From positions 74,653,060 to 74,717,059 of the forward strand of contig OU744721.1 of assembly GCA_916613615.1 (NCBI GenBank): a stretch of DNA of 64,000 bases, read 5' to 3'. The translations under genes and the position numbers were made by a program. Source of the DNA: Steromphala cineraria. Its lineage: Eukaryota > Mollusca > Gastropoda > Trochida > Trochidae. Every line of letters starts with the position of its first letter. The stretch's first letter is position 1. The notes beneath the pieces are model-generated. The model did no database searches and was not told where the DNA came from. It saw nothing but the letters and a program-made list of their open reading frames with translations. Positions 24,821 to 38,800 of the stretch are shown piece after piece.

Positions 24821-27800
24821 CTGTCAATCGTTTAACATGTTAGATAAATATAATGAGGGCATATAATGAATGTGCAAAACTGTAAGATTTCGTAAGCTGG
24901 GACCTTTAAAGGTAATCAAAACAATACAAGTATAGCAATGTTCTGCACAGTGTCCTATTGTCAATTTAATTGGCTACCGTTTGGGATTGCCTGACTGTAG
25001 AAAAAACTGCTCCTATTTGGCTATTGAACGCTTAACTATATTCTTGTCAAAACACGTTCAATGATACGTTATTAGGAGATTTTGTGCTTCTTTTTAGGAT
25101 GACTTTTCTTAACCCTGGTCTTATTGTGTCGAAAATGTGACCTATTGTGTCTATTTTATTATGTAAGCCAGTTTTGATAGGATAGTTTGAATGGTCATGA
25201 AAACTTATTTTGTGTTGTGCCATGCCTAGCAACGAGTGGCCAACGCTTTGCCCGACCACTTTCTTTTGCACACTACTGTACCTATTAATCACGATGAGAC
25301 AATAAAGTGTATATTTCTGTTGTGAGATTTATTCATATAAACGTCGTCATACTGTTAAACAAGTTATTCATATGCCTATACCACAAGATGAGACTTCCAT
25401 CGAAACGTAACAATGACATTAGATTCGTTAAATAGCGTTAATTCAAGTTAATACTGCTTTGAACGTAATTTAGAAAATGAAATGATGTATAAACAAAAAT
25501 TGAGCCCCACAACCTGCTATATACATCAAATGTAAAGGGGAAAGATTTACTTGATTTGTTTTTATTCAGTGAACATTTTCCAATATCTTTTGCAAGATCA
25601 TGTATAATAAACTTAGTGAATATAATTTTTGTTTATTGTCAAACATATGTTCAATACATCCTGACAATATTTCAAATTAGGAGCATTATAGAACAGTAGA
25701 CATATGGTGTAGAATGAACAAATAACGTATTGGAAATAAAGGGAAGTTCTTCTCAGAATTATCTGGTTTATTTGAGGAGAATTATTTTGATGATTGCTTT
25801 GGCCCACATGGAAGCACAATAAAACAAGGTTACTGGCGTCCTACATCTTTATCGTATTCTGCGAAATCCTTGCTGTTTATTCACAGAGAGTGACTTATGA
25901 GGTTTCCACTTGGGAAAAAGACACCTGACGTGTGCTTTCGATTCTGATTCCCTTTTCATACCTTCCCTTTAGCGTTGTAGTTTGACTTAAGTGAGGATGA
26001 AATCATAAGAAATATACAAACTGGTTCAGATTCCATTGTGTACTGACTAAAACCTTTTTCTAGAAATTTTAATATATGTTGATAACGCATTCGCGATACT
26101 TACTTTAAAATACAGAGACTGAAACATATCAGTTTCACATTTGTTCTGTATTCAAACAATTACTTAGTCTATAAAAGACAATAGCAATGAAAAAGTACTT
26201 TAGTGTCTGGGAATGAGAAAACGATTCCTTACAAAACATTAGTGAAACGAAAGTCTTAGAAAACCGCTTTCTCATTCAGCTAAGCAGTCTTAAAACCTTG
26301 AGAAAATTGAATAAGGTCAATTACTTCTTAAACCACTTTCATTGAAACCATCCAAACAAGAAAGCAGTTAATATAAAAAAAATTCCAATGTTGCTGGAAT
26401 CTCATTACAATCAATAATGGCTAAGCATTTTATTAATATATATGAAAGCTTTCTAAAGATTTGTAAGACATTGAATAACAACACATTGTAAACAATATTT
26501 TATAGTTCATGTGATAAACTGAAACTATTATATTAAACACGATGAATTTTAAACCATTATTCATAGCTAACCCTTTTGTGTCTGATATATGTTATCCGTT
26601 TTGTATTGCGATCCTCCATTACCACATTTAGTAGATAATAACAGTTCAAATCTAGTCGCAAATTGCTGACATACATGTAGATTTCCCATTGATAGGAAAT
26701 CGAACGTCCATTATCGGATATACCAAATGGTGTTTTCAAGAACATATTGATTGCTTGTGAATGAACGTTACATCGAAAACGGTTGCAATATACTAGATTC
26801 TTTGCAACTGAAGCCAATTGCTAATCTTCTTTTATTCGGAAAGCATCACAAGTATTATTTCAAACATCTAAACCATTAAGTGGACAGAAATGGAAGCTCT
26901 TTGATAAACTGAAAAGCACTTTGAGTTTTACAGCATAATTAGAGAGAGACGAATTTGTTCTACATTTTGTCTTCTGTACTCTATTCATGAATTTTTGAGA
27001 GCCGAATATATCCATTAACGGAAAGCTTTTTGAATGTAAAAAATCAAAATAATATGAGAACAATATAAAATTAATACTTAAAGAATATGATTGGCTATAT
27101 TTTGAAGTATGAAAGCAAAATTGAAAAGGAATACTTTCTTATCCTGTACAAGTCAAGAACTGGCAATCAATGACGTGGTTATCTTGTATGACAAAGGCAC
27201 AAAGCGTTTATATCATTTCCGAAATAAGGATTATTATACATAGTTATATTCAAATAAATATTAAAATTTTAAAATACAAACCTTCATATTTCATCAAGGT
27301 TAAGTTCTCATCCTTTCATTTAGTCCCCTGATGCACTCGACAACAATAAAGAATTTCCATAATAATTATGACTTCCATTCTATCCCGAAAGCGGCAGAGC
27401 AAAGTCATGACATGTTACTCGAGTCTCTGTTCATCTTAGACCAAATCCGTGGCATCTGCCTCTGTTGGGAGATAATGATGACGTAAGGTGGATAATCAAT
27501 TTATATAACACTATCTATGATTTAAAAATGTACATATATCCTGGATAAACTTTGTTCAGTATATATGTAAGAAGTATTGAGGATATGCCACTAGAAAGTA
27601 GGAAATATTGATCAACATACATAGCTTGAATTTCCCCTTCTGTGTTCAACAAAAGAAGCGATAAAAGTTGAAACTTTAACGATTTTGTTACTTGTTCGCC
27701 ATGCTTGCATTCTTGTGAAATGCCATTAGGTATATGTAGAAAAGGATTAAATCTCCATTAATGTCTGTTCTGCATTTTTAGTTTTGTGTTTACAAACCTG

Positions 27801-27828
27801 TCATGTAAGTGACAATAATAACTATATC

Positions 27829-28221
27829 TGGAGTGCAGCTCACTCCTGTAATTTTAAAGGACAACAGAAATGGATACATTTCATCAAATACCATTTAATT
27901 TCCCTCAGTTTAATATTTACAATATATACAATAATGGTCAAATTCCCACAATAATTTGGGTTGGTAATTACATTATTTCACCAAGTGTGAACTGGAGGCT
28001 TATTCAATATAAACCCAAGCTTAAATATTCATTTAAAGCAATTGAAAATCACACATGTTGCCCCGACGGCCAACAGCGTGAGTGTGACTCAAAAATCTCC
28101 AAGTCCCAGTCAGTTGGCACGTGCAACAAGATGCACGAGCTGAAATAGACATTCTGGCCAACAACAACAACTTGCTGCGTTTTGGAGATTGTTTACTGTT
28201 CGGGAACAGCTCTTCAGCTCA
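27829..28221 (-). repeat. BEL element LTR in the duplicated segment
   Basis: Matches the 3' LTR at 34982-35374 (393 bp, TG...CA in coding orientation). It is preceded on the left by ATATC (27824-27828), the same target-site copy as at 34977-34981, because the flank was duplicated with it. Confidence 0.92.
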
Positions 28222-28234
28222 TTCCCCCCTCCTT
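28222..28234 (-). other. Polypurine tract of the truncated BEL copy
   Basis: On the minus strand the 13 bases are purine only, with a run of six G, and abut the TG of the LTR. This is the plus-strand primer position of an LTR retrotransposon. Confidence 0.8.
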
Positions 28235-28400
28235 GACAGAATAAAGTCTGTCAATAAACATAATTTACATTTTAACGAATGAAACAAATTCAAATGTCAA
28301 ATTCTGAAACAAAAATCATATCAAACGCTCAAACTCAATTCACAACTCCAAAATTATAAAATCACCATCACATCCCAAAGGAATCACATTTTCATTACTT

Positions 28401-28483
28401 TACTTCACATTTCATTATTTCACTTCACATTTCATTATTTCACTTCACATTTCATTATTTCACTTCACATTTCATTATTTCAC
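28401..28483. repeat. 20-bp tandem repeat in the BEL 3' untranslated region
   Basis: About four units of CACTTCACATTTCATTATTT between the pol stop and the polypurine tract. The same array stands at 35554-35636 in the other copy. Confidence 0.85.
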
Positions 28484-28647
28484 AAATTTCATCACAAAAC
28501 AACATTTACATATTAACACATCACTCAGCATCATCGAATTTCCATGAATATCCATCCACGAATACTTATCCATGAATCCTCACCATCCATGAATTATCAC
28601 CATCCACGAATCATCTCCCAAGAATCCCAACCACAGAAAACTCCATC

Positions 28648-31600
28648 CTAGGGAATCTTCAACCGCGGGTCTTGATCCATGGGTCCAGGGTCTTGGTCCT
28701 TTCTCCAGGGGTCGCCAGGGTCTTGGTCCTTTCTCCAGGGGTCGCCAGGGTCTTGGTCCTTTCTCCTAGACTCCTCTTCTTCCAGGTTCGTAGTCCTGGC
28801 ATCCGGGGACTCATCATCCAAGGGGTTCCACTCCAGAGGACAGATCCGACTGACTGCCCTAGTAAGTATCGACTTTCCAACTTGTACGTCGACCACTCGT
28901 ACAGCACCATCAACTCCAGGATACGTCCTCACAACTGTACCTAGTTGCCATTGTCCTCTAGGGGTGTTTGGTGAAATTACCAAAACAACATCGTTTACCC
29001 TAGGATCTGGGCGTATCTTAGTCCATTTTTTGCGAGAATTCAAACTTGGCAACCATTCTCGCATCCATCTGCGCCAAAAGTGACGAACCAACTCTTGTAT
29101 TCTACGCCAGTGTTTCTGGGGATGGAAATCTGTGCTGTCAACAGATTCTGGTGCAAAAATACCTCCAATTTGGCCGTGAAGGAAATGGTTTGGTGTGAGG
29201 GGAGAAACATCATTTGGATGTGCCGATTTATAGGTAAGAGGTCTTGAATTAATGAGACTTTCAGCACCTGTCATAGCCGTCATGAGATCTTCGTCTGTGA
29301 CGTCACACTTACTCAATATGGCAAAAATAGCTCGTTTAGCTGCTTTGATCATCGTTTCAAATACTCCTCCAAAATGAGGAGCATGTGGAGGGTTAAAAAG
29401 CCATTTAACACCTCTGTTAGCTAAAGACCTACCGATGATGTCTTTGTCCATTTGCTGAGTAAGTTCCTTGAGTTCGTTCACGGCCCCAACAAAATTGGTG
29501 CCGTTATCAGATAGCATCAGTTGGGGAAGTCCCCTCCTATTGACCATTCTAAAGAAGGCATTCAAGAAGGAATCTGTATCCAGTCCAAAAGCTAACTCCA
29601 GATGAACAGCGCGAGTTTTGAGACATGTAAAGAGGCAGAGATAACGTTTTTGTCTCTTTTTGCCTCTTCCCTGAATTGTGAAGAAAGGTCCAGCAAAATC
29701 GACCCCAGTTTCAGTAAAGGCTCTGAAAGAAGGCTGAACTCGGAACTTTGGTAATGGTGCCATTACTGGATTAACTGGTTTAGCTTTTGCTTTTCTACAC
29801 CTGGCACATTCGTGTTCCCATGCTCTAATAGCTTCCCTGCCAGATATGATCCAGAATCTCGCCGAGATCAAAGACAAAGTTTGATTTGTGCCCATAACAT
29901 GATGACCCATCTCATGATAATGCTTAACAATTAGCTTTGTCACCCAATGGTAACGAGGCAAAATTATTGGAAACCTGGATTCCAAGGACAGACAATCTGC
30001 ATGTTCTAATCTGCCATGTAGTCTCATGATACCATCATCATCAAGAACAGGCTGCAAACTGATGAGCTTTGAATTTGATGATATCAACTTTCCTTTGGAT
30101 AAAGCTTGATACTCCTCAGGAAATTCATCTTTTTGAACTTTGGTAAGTATTTTCATTTCAGCATCTTTGATTTCATCCAATGTCAATTCACCCATCTTCT
30201 TTATTTCAGGGACTGACGAGCAGTTGTGCAAGAACCTATAGACCCATGCTGTAACTCTGACAAGTCTTTGCCAGCTAGAAAACCGTGTAGGTTTCAGTTT
30301 GAAATCTGCATCTGAAGGCATAACGACCAAAGAGGAATCCTGAACTTCAGAATTGTAATGACCACTTTGAGGAGGCCATTCTGATTCATCTTGTTCAAGG
30401 AAAGGAGGACCACGCCACCAGAATGTACTGCTAATCAACTGTGAAGCTGAAACACCTCGTGTTATCATATCAGCAGGATTCAACCCAGTAGGAACATAAA
30501 ACCATTGAGAGGGATTCGTAAGGGATTGTATTTCACCAATTCTGTTGGCTACAAAGGGCTTGAATGATCTGCTGTTGCTCTTGATCCAGCAAAGAACATT
30601 GAGGCTGTCTGACCAAAATGTGACTGTTTGTATTTCAAATTTCAAGGCTTTTGATACTGTTGCAGCTAATCGCAAACCAACCATGGCAGCCATTAATTCA
30701 AGTCTTGGTATACTAACTGCTTTCAATGGTGCAACACGACTTTTAGCCACTATCAATCTACTTGACTTTGTGCCATTTGCATACACATGAACTGCATAGA
30801 CAACAGCTCCAAATGCATCCTTTGATGCGTCCACAAAGACATGGTAGGCAACCAGGTAAGTATGTTCAATGCTTAAGCATCTAGGTATTTCTAGATCTTT
30901 CAACTCTGCAACTTCTTGTAACCATGTTTTCATCTTTTCTTTCAGGTCTCCAGTGATGTCATCATCCAACTGACACCAGTCATCCATGCCTGCTGCAAGA
31001 GGATTTTTGCCATAACAGCGAATGGAGCAACAAACCCTAAAGGGTCGAATAGTTTTGCAACATCACTCAAGAAACTTCTCTTTGTCACATTTTCAGATTT
31101 AGAAGGCACGTCTGATTTGAATGTGAAAATATCTGTTTCAGCTTTCCACAATAACCCAAGAGTCTTTGTTGTAGGTAAATGACCTTTTCCAAGATCAATC
31201 TCTGATGCCCTGTCTTCAGATGGAATATGCTCAAGAACATGAACTGAATTCGACAGCCACTTCCGAGCATGCATTCCAGCCTTAGACCACAATTCTGACA
31301 ACTGTTTGTACAACTCAACACCTTTGTCCTCATTCTCGACAGAGTCCATTCCATCATCCATGTAAGTTGATTTAATGACAGTTTCAGCTGCCAGGGGGAA
31401 TTGCCTTGCATGAATCTTAGCATGTTCTTGTGTCACATACTGTGCTAAGAAAGGGGATGATGTCACTCCAAAAACAACTCTACTGAATTCATAGATATCT
31501 GGAGGAATATTTCTGTCCAAAGATCGCCAAAGAAACCTGTGATAAGGCCTATCTGAAGGTGGGATTTTAATTTGCAAATACATAGCTTCAATGTCACACA

Positions 31601-32375
31601 CCAAAGCAACTGGATGCTTCCTGAAGCGTAGAAGCACGTCCAACAGTTCACGTTGAAGTTTGGGACCTGGGTAGATTGCATCATTCAATGACACACCATC
31701 ATACTTTGCTGAAGCATCATAAACCAACCTTACTTTCGTTGTTGATCTATCTGGTTTGATAATTGGAAAGTGAGGAAGAAACCATTGACCTCCTGTATCT
31801 ACTTCCTGTGCAGGTACTTTGCGAATGTAATCTTTATGAAGGTATTGTTGGATAACATCCTCATAAGCATTTGCAACACACTCATTTTTTGATAGTTTCT
31901 TCTCTATGTTTGTCAGACGGCTGAAAGCCATGTCATAGTTATCTGGTAGTGTTGTTGGATCTATTTTCCACGGAATTCCAACTTCATATGACCCCTTTTC
32001 ATACAAAAGTGTCTCTAGTACCTTTGGCATAGCTATTTTGTCATTAGGAGACAATACAATTGAGCTCTCAGGTTTGAAATCATCAATATCCCAAAACCTA
32101 TGCATCAAGGCATTCAGCTCAACATCAGTTTCGTTTGTGAAGAATACATCAGAAAATCCAGTGTGAGAACTTTTAGAACCAACGTTCCCAATGCAAGTCC
32201 ATCCCAACGGAGTTCTTCTTGCAAAGGGTTCCCCTGGATTCCCACGAACTTCTTCATATGAGCAATGCAGATCCAAGTAGTCTATGCCAATCAAAATGTC
32301 AACTTTCTGACATGAGGCAACATTTGGGAAGTCAATATCCTTTAAATGATTCCATTTGTTTTTGTGTTTTTGCCA
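28648..32375 (-). pseudogene. 5'-truncated, frameshifted BEL/Pao gag-pol (duplicate copy)
   Basis: This is the duplicate of the 3' part of the gag-pol gene at 35801-41515. It lacks the capsid-like region, zinc knuckles and protease, because the duplication joint at 32375 cuts the frame. The upstream frame (30942-32294, 450 codons) has the reverse transcriptase with its YMDD box. The downstream frame (28648-30987, 779 codons) has RNase H, the zinc-binding and D-D-E integrase core and the C-terminal domain. They are separated by loss of one C near 30966, where the intact copy reads ATCATCCCAAC. No 5' LTR or primer site belongs to this copy, so it cannot move by itself. Confidence 0.92.
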
Positions 32376-34976
32376 TGCCTAGCAACGAGTGGCCAACGCT
32401 TTGCCCGACCACTTTCTTTTGCACACTACTGTACCTATTAATCACGATGAGACAATAAAGTGTATATTTCTGTTGTGAGATTTATTCATATAAACGTCGT
32501 CATACTGTTAAACAAGTTATTCATATGCCTATACCACAAGATGAGACTTCCATCGAAACGTAACAATGATATTAGATTCGTTAAATAGCGTTAATTCAAG
32601 TTAATACTGCTTTGAACGTAATTTAGAAAATGAAATGATGTATAAACAAAAATTGAGCCCCACAACCTGCTATATACATCAAATGTAAAGGGGAAAGATT
32701 TACTTGATTTGTTTTTATTCAGTGAACATTTTCCAATATCTTTTGCAAGATCATGTATAATAAACTTAGTGAATATAATTTTTGTTTATTGTCAAACATA
32801 TGTTCAATACATCCTGACAATATTTCAAATTAGGAGCATTATAGAACAGTAGACATATGGTGTAGAATGAACAAATAACGTATTGGAAATAAAGGGAAGT
32901 TCTTCTCAGAATTATCTGGTTTATTTGAGGAGAATTATTTTGATGATTGCTTTGGCCCACATGGAAGCACAATAAAACAAGGTTACTGGCGTCCTACATC
33001 TTTATCGTATTCTGCGAAATCCTTGCTGTTTATTCACAGAGAGTGACTTATGAGGTTTCCACTTGGGAAAAAGACACCTGACGTGTGCTTTCGATTCTGA
33101 TTCCCTTTTCATACCTTCCCTTTAGCGTTGTAGTTTGACTTAAGTGAGGATGAAATCATAAGAAATATACAAACTGGTTCAGATTCCATTGTGTACTGAC
33201 TAAAACCTTTTTCTAGAAATTTTAATATATGTTGATAACGCATTCGCGATACTTACTTTAAAATACAGAGACTGAAACATATCAGTTTCACATTTGTTCT
33301 GTATTCAAACAATTACTTAGTCTATAAAAGACAATAGCAATGAAAAAGTACTTTAGTGTCTGGGAATGAGAAAACGATTCCTTACAAAACATTAGTGAAA
33401 CGAAAGTCTTAGAAAACCGCTTTCTCATTCAGCTAAGCAGTCTTAAAACCTTGAGAAAATTGAATAAGGTCAATTACTTCTTAAACCACTTTCATTGAAA
33501 CCATCCAAACAAGAAAGCAGTTAATATAAAAAAAATTCCAATGTTGCTGGAATCTCATTACAATCAATAATGGCTAAGCATTTTATTAATATATATGAAA
33601 GCTTTCTAAAGATTTGTAAGACATTGAATAACAACACATTGTAAACAATATTTTATAGTTCATGTGATAAACTGAAACTATTATATTAAACACGATGAAT
33701 TTTAAACCATTATTCATAGCTAACCCTTTTGTGTCTGATATATGTTATCCGTTTTGTATTGCGATCCTCCATTACCACATTTAGTAGATAATAACAGTTC
33801 AAATCTAGTCGCAAATTGCTGACATACATGTAGATTTCCCATTGATAGGAAATCGAACGTCCATTATCGGATATACCAAATGGTGTTTTCAAGAACATAT
33901 TGATTGCTTGTGAATGAACGTTACATCGAAAACGGTTGCAATATACTAGATTCTTTGCAACTGAAGCCAATTGCTAATCTTCTTTTATTCGGAAAGCATC
34001 ACAAGTATTATTTCAAACATCTAAACCATTAAGTGGACAGAAATGGAAGCTCTTTGATAAACTGAAAAGCACTTTGAGTTTTACAGCATAATTAGAGAGA
34101 GACGAATTTGTTCTACATTTTGTCTTCTGTACTCTATTCATGAATTTTTGAGAGCCGAATATATCCATTAACGGAAAGCTTTTTGAATGTAAAAAATCAA
34201 AATAATATGAGAACAATATAAAATTAATACTTAAAGAATATGATTGGCTATATTTTGAAGTATGAAAGCAAAATTGAAAAGGAATACTTTCTTATCCTGT
34301 ACAAGTCAAGAACTGGCAATCAATGACGTGGTTATCTTGTATGACAAAGGCACAAAGCGTTTATATCATTTCCGAAATAAGGATTATTATACATAGTTAT
34401 ATTCAAATAAATATTAAAATTTTAAAATACAAACCTTCATATTTCATCAAGGTTAAGTTCTCATCCTTTCATTTAGTCCCCTGATGCACTCGACAACAAT
34501 AAAGAATTTCCATAATAATTATGACTTCCATTCTATCCCGAAAGCGGCAGAGCAAAGTCATGACATGTTACTCGAGTCTCTGTTCATCTTAGACCAAATC
34601 CGTGGCATCTGCCTCTGTTGGGAGATAATGATGACGTAAGGTGGATAATCAATTTATATAACACTATCTATGATTTAAAAATGTACATATATCCTGGATA
34701 AACTTTGTTCAGTATATATGTAAGAAGTATTGAGGATATGCCACTAGAAAGTAGGAAATATTGATCAACATACATAGCTTGAATTTCCCCTTCTGTGTTC
34801 AACAAAAGAAGCGATAAAAGTTGAAACTTTAACGATTTTGTTACTTGTTCGCCATGCTTGCATTCTTGTGAAATGCCATTAGGTATATGTAGAAAAGGAT
34901 TAAATCTCCATTAATGTCTGTTCTGCATTTTTAGTTTTGTGTTTACAAACCTGTCATGTAAGTGACAATAATAACT

Positions 34977-34981
34977 ATATC
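34977..34981. other. Target-site duplication of the BEL element, left copy
   Basis: ATATC directly outside the 3' LTR, matched by ATATC at 42010-42014 directly outside the 5' LTR. Five bases is normal for BEL/Pao integration. A third copy at 27824-27828 came with the later tandem duplication. Confidence 0.85.
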
Positions 34982-35374
34982 TGGAGTGCAGCTCACTCCT
35001 GTAATTTTAAAGGACAACAGAAATGGATACATTTCATCAAATACCATTTAATTTCCCTCAGTTTAATATTTACAATATATACAATAATGGTCAAATTCCC
35101 ACAATAATTTGGGTTGGTAATTACATTATTTCACCAAGTGTGAACTGGAGGCTTATTCAATATAAACCCAAGCTTAAATATTCATTTAAAGCAATTGAAA
35201 ATCACACATGTTGCCCCGACGGCCAACAGCGTGAGTGTGACTCAAAAATCTCCAAGTCCCAGTCAGTTGGCACGTGCAACAAGATGCACGAGCTGAAATA
35301 GACATTCTGGCCAACAACAACAACTTGCTGCGTTTTGGAGATTGTTTACTGTTCGGGAACAGCTCTTCAGCTCA
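34982..35374 (-). repeat. BEL element 3' LTR
   Basis: 393 bp, TG...CA in coding orientation, abutting the polypurine tract. The 92-codon frame on its plus strand is the same in all three LTR copies simply because the sequence is duplicated. Confidence 0.93.
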
Positions 35375-35387
35375 TTCCCCCCTCCTT
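35375..35387 (-). other. BEL element polypurine tract
   Basis: AAGGAGGGGGGAA on the minus strand, immediately before the TG of the 3' LTR. It should prime plus-strand DNA synthesis. Confidence 0.85.
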
Positions 35388-35553
35388 GACAGAATAAAGT
35401 CTGTCAATAAACATAATTTACATTTTAACGAATGAAACAAATTCAAATGTCAAATTCTGAAACAAAAATCATATCAAACGCTCAAACTCAATTCACAACT
35501 CCAAAATTATAAAATCACCATCACATCCCAAAGGAATCACATTTTCATTACTT

Positions 35554-35636
35554 TACTTCACATTTCATTATTTCACTTCACATTTCATTATTTCACTTCA
35601 CATTTCATTATTTCACTTCACATTTCATTATTTCAC
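35554..35636. repeat. 20-bp tandem repeat in the BEL 3' untranslated region
   Basis: Four units of 20 bp, as at 28401-28483. The whole interval 35388-35800 between polypurine tract and pol stop is untranslated and also contains loosely repeated CATCCACGAAT words. Confidence 0.85.
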
Positions 35637-35800
35637 AAATTTCATCACAAAACAACATTTACATATTAACACATCACTCAGCATCATCGAATTTCCATGA
35701 ATATCCATCCACGAATACTTATCCATGAATCCTCACCATCCATGAATTATCACCATCCACGAATCATCTCCCAAGAATCCCAACCACAGAAAACTCCATC

Positions 35801-38800
35801 CTAGGGAATCTTCAACCGCGGGTCTTGATCCATGGGTCCAGGGTCTTGGTCCTTTCTCCAGGGGTCGCCAGGGTCTTGGTCCTTTCTCCAGGGGTCGCCA
35901 GGGTCTTGGTCCTTTCTCCTAGACTCCTCTTCTTCCAGGTTCGTAGTCCTGGCATCCGGGGACTCATCATCCAAGGGGTTCCACTCCAGAGGACAGATCC
36001 GACTGACTGCCCTAGTAAGTATCGACTTTCCAACTTGTACGTCGACCACTCGTACAGCACCATCAACTCCAGGATACGTCCTCACAACTGTACCTAGTTG
36101 CCATTGTCCTCTAGGGGTGTTTGGTGAAATTACCAAAACAACATCGTTTACCCTAGGATCTGGGCGTATCTTAGTCCATTTTTTGCGAGAATTCAAACTT
36201 GGCAACCATTCTCGCATCCATCTGCGCCAAAAGTGACGAACCAACTCTTGTATTCTACGCCAGTGTTTCTGGGGATGGAAATCTGTGCTGTCAACAGATT
36301 CTGGTGCAAAAATACCTCCAATTTGGCCGTGAAGGAAATGGTTTGGTGTGAGGGGAGAAACATCATTTGGATGTGCCGATTTATAGGTAAGAGGTCTTGA
36401 ATTAATGAGACTTTCAGCACCTGTCATAGCCGTCATGAGATCTTCGTCTGTGACGTCACACTTACTCAATATGGCAAAAATAGCTCGTTTAGCTGCTTTG
36501 ATCATCGTTTCAAATACTCCTCCAAAATGAGGAGCATGTGGAGGGTTAAAAAGCCATTTAACACCTCTGTTAGCTAAAGACCTACAGATGATGTTTTTGT
36601 CCATTTGCTGAGTAAGTTCCTTGAGTTCGTTCACGGCCCCAACAAAATTGGTGCCGTTATCAGATAGCATCAGTTGGGGAAGTCCCCTCCTATTGACCAT
36701 TCTAAAGAAGGCATTCAAGAAGGAATCTGTATCCAGTCCAAAAGCTAACTCCAGATGAACAGCGCGAGTTTTGAGACATGTAAAGAGGCAGAGATAACGT
36801 TTTTGTCTCTTTTTGCCTCTTCCCTGAATTGTGAAGAAAGGTCCAGCAAAATCGACCCCAGTTTCAGTAAAGGCTCTGAAAGAAGGCTGAACTCGGAACT
36901 TTGGTAATGGTGCCATTACTGGATTAACTGGTTTAGCTTTTGCTTTTCTACACCTGGCACATTCGTGTTCCCATGCTCTAATAGCTTCCCTGCCAGATAT
37001 GATCCAGAATCTCGCCGAGATCAAAGACAAAGTTTGATTTGTGCCCATAACATGATGACCCATCTCATGATAATGCTTAACAATTAGCTTTGTCACCCAA
37101 TGGTAACGAGGCAAAATTATTGGAAACCTGGATTCCAAGGACAGACAATCTGCATGTTCTAATCTGCCATGTAGTCTCATGATACCATCATCATCAAGAA
37201 CAGGCTGCAAACTGATGAGCTTTGAATTTGATGATATCAACTTTCCTTTGGATAAAGCTTGATACTCCTCAGGAAATTCATCTTTTTGAACTTTGGTAAG
37301 TATTTTCATTTCAGCATCTTTGATTTCATCCAATGTCAATTCACCCATCTTCTTTATTTCAGGGACTGACGAGCAGTTGTGCAAGAACCTATAGACCCAT
37401 GCTGTAACTCTGACAAGTCTTTGCCAGCTAGAAAACCGTGTAGGTTTCAGTTTGAAATCTGCATCTGAAGGCATAACGACCAAAGAGGAATCCTGAACTT
37501 CAGAATTGTAATGACCACTTTGAGGAGGCCATTCTGATTCATCTTGTTCAAGGAAAGGAGGACCACGCCACCAGAATGTACTGCTAATCAACTGTGAAGC
37601 TGAAACACCTCGTGTTATCATATCAGCAGGATTCAACCCAGTAGGAACATAAAACCATTGAGAGGGATTCGTAAGGGATTGTATTTCACCAATTCTGTTG
37701 GCTACAAAGGGCTTGAATGATCTGCTGTTGCTCTTGATCCAGCAAAGAACATTGAGGCTGTCTGACCAAAATGTGACTGTTTGTATTTCAAATTTCAAGG
37801 CTTTTGATACTGTTGCAGCTAATCGCAAACCAACCATGGCAGCCATTAATTCAAGTCTTGGTATACTAACTGCTTTCAATGGTGCAACACGACTTTTAGC
37901 CACTATCAATCTACTTGACTTTGTGCCATTTGCATACACATGAACTGCATAGACAACAGCTCCAAATGCATCCTTTGATGCGTCCACAAAGACATGGTAG
38001 GCAACCAGGTAAGTATGTTCAATGCTTAAGCATCTAGGTATTTCTAGATCTTTCAACTCTGCAACTTCTTGTAACCATGTTTTCATCTTTTCTTTCAGGT
38101 CTCCAGTGATGTCATCATCCCAACTGACACCAGTCATCCATGCCTGCTGCAAGAGGATTTTTGCCATAACAGCGAATGGAGCAACAAACCCTAAAGGGTC
38201 GAATAGTTTTGCAACATCACTCAAGAAACTTCTCTTTGTCACATTTTCAGATTTAGAAGGCACGTCTGATTTGAATGTGAAAATATCTGTTTCAGCTTTC
38301 CACAATAACCCAAGAGTCTTTGTTGTAGGTAAATGACCTTTTCCAAGATCAATCTCTGATGCCCTGTCTTCAGATGGAATATGCTCAAGAACATGAACTG
38401 AATTCGACAGCCACTTCCGAGCATGCATTCCAGCCTTAGACCACAATTCTGACAACTGTTTGTACAACTCAACACCTTTGTCCTCATTCTCGACAGAGTC
38501 CATTCCATCATCCATGTAAGTTGATTTAATGACAGTTTCAGCTGCCAGGGGGAATTGCCTTGCATGAATCTTAGCATGTTCTTGTGTCACATACTGTGCT
38601 AAGAAAGGGGATGATGTCACTCCAAAAACAACTCTACTGAATTCATAGATATCTGGAGGAATATTTCTGTCCAAAGATCGCCAAAGAAACCTGTGATAAG
38701 GCCTATCTGAAGGTGGGATTTTAATTTGCAAATACATAGCTTCAATGTCACACACCAAAGCAACTGGATGCTTCCTGAAGCGTAGAAGCACGTCCAACAG

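Larger units (their letters stand above)
25223..32375. repeat. Tandem duplication of 7.15 kb, first copy
   Basis: Repeated almost base for base at 32376-39529. It contains 2.6 kb of host flank without a recognisable gene (25223-27823), the ATATC site (27824-27828), one BEL LTR, the polypurine tract and the 3' two thirds of gag-pol. It stops abruptly inside the gag-pol frame at 32375. I noticed one base difference in the flank (25411 region), two near 29436-29445, two near 32010-32027, and one 1-bp deletion near 30966. Such similarity means a very recent event or an assembly duplication. Confidence 0.93.

Noticed and set aside
28672..29083. Plus-strand frames of 90 and 134 codons opposite the end of pol (and at 35825-36236)
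   Set aside because: They are shadows of the pol frame, extended by the 30-bp repeat.
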